Positions 35,311-35,449 of a DNA stretch of 35,449 bases are shown piece by piece; position 1 is the first letter of the stretch; every line of letters begins with the position of its first letter. Position numbers and translations under genes: made by a program. The notes beneath the pieces are model-generated. The model saw only the letters and a list, made by a program, of their open reading frames with translations, made no database searches and had not been told where the DNA came from. The DNA is from Bacteroidaceae bacterium. GTDB lineage: Bacteria > Bacteroidota > Bacteroidia > Bacteroidales > Bacteroidaceae. The stretch covers positions 1-35,449 of the forward strand of contig JAILPK010000016.1 of assembly GCA_024699495.1 (NCBI GenBank), written 5' to 3'.

Positions 35311-35449
35311 ATCGAGTAGGAGGTGAACACTAATCAGAGGTGTTCACCTCTTTTCGTGTTCACTTGTCCTCTCACACCACCGTACAAGCGGTTCCGCATA
35401 CGGCGGTTCCTCAACCTTTCGGCAGCGCAGATGCGCTGTAATAACAACC
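35311..35449 (-). mobile_element. 3' end of a group II intron (domains V and VI), cut by the window edge
   Basis: Read on the minus strand, 35376-35407 folds as a group II domain V: a 10-bp lower stem (ACCGCCGTAT with GTACGGTGGT, one G-T pair), a 2-nt TT bulge on the 3' side, and an upper stem GCG/CGC with a 4-nt loop. Just downstream GAGAGGA pairs with TCCTACTC leaving one unpaired A (opposite plus 35317), the branch-point position 7 nt from the end ...CTCGAT. This gives the 3' splice boundary at plus 35311. Domain VI is enlarged by a nested hairpin of GTGAACAC arms. The maturase gene, if present, lies right of the window; a frame reading ...YYSASALPKG then stop ends just before domain V. 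The insertion is 18 nt downstream of the OmpA-family stop and antisense to it. Confidence 0.8.
35320..35354 (+). terminator. Hairpin with T4, possible terminator for the OmpA-family gene
   Basis: GAGGTGAACAC (35320-35330) and GTGTTCACCTC (35340-35350) form a perfect 11-bp stem with a 9-nt loop, followed by TTTT. This hairpin is also inside intron domain VI (on the other strand), so it may serve both roles or only look like a terminator. Confidence 0.55.

Overview
The window looks like a chromosomal segment of a gut-type Bacteroidales bacterium (Muribaculaceae/Prevotella-like; the exact family is inferred). The reasons are: DUF3127 next to dnaN, Bacteroidetes-type promoters (TTTG, about 20 nt, TAnnTTTG), a Bacteroidetes-style CoaBC, DUF4835 and DUF4923 proteins, an exported tricorn-like protease, the compact ProRS, and long intergenic stretches of low-complexity repeats. 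Most of the segment is ordinary core genome. Two large non-coding blocks and the right edge are where unusual structure lies.

Layout. 1-216 is the tail of a gene entering from the left. About 217-2274 is gene-free and packed with repeats: GTTGACTC/TTGAACTC-like strings, a duplicated segment of about 216 bp, and a 25/32-bp alternating tandem array. 2275-10929 is a DNA-replication and housekeeping block: DUF3127 (OB-fold, SSB-like tail) is transcribed divergently from dnaN, followed on + by a CoaBC-DUF4835 fusion, recN, a degenerate S1-protease/TPR protein, rlmH and an RluA-type pseudouridine synthase. 11148-12733 holds two exported proteins (a DUF4923 lipoprotein and a beta-rich secreted protein). 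12829-22635 runs glnS, TPR protein, nadE, tricorn-like protease, ThiE-like protein and prs, all on +.

22632-29146 is on the minus strand: a DUF4836/DUF3352-like anchored protein translationally coupled to an ABC ATPase, then an FtsX-like permease, an AmgK-like sugar kinase fused to a RapZ C-terminal domain, and a sodium:solute symporter. 29147-30115 is a second gene-free block with a 98-bp palindromic array of 22-bp period, a second unrelated 22-bp array, and possible terminal inverted repeats. 30116-34389 (minus) is proS followed by two AmpG-like MFS paralogues. 34576-35292 (+) is an OmpA-family glycine-zipper lipoprotein, and 35311-35449 is the 3' end (domains V and VI) of a group II intron on the minus strand, continuing out of the window.

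Functional threads: replication and repair (DUF3127, dnaN, recN); cofactor synthesis (coaBC, nadE, thiE-like, prs); translation (glnS, proS, rlmH, rluA-type); envelope biology and possibly amino-sugar/muropeptide recycling (AmgK-RapZ fusion, AmpG-like transporters, OmpA lipoprotein, ABC/FtsX module). I did not identify a defence system, prophage or CRISPR array. The strongest candidates for something undescribed are the CoaBC-DUF4835 fusion, the kinase-RapZ fusion, the 22-bp-phased intergenic arrays and the DUF4836-like/ABC/FtsX module.
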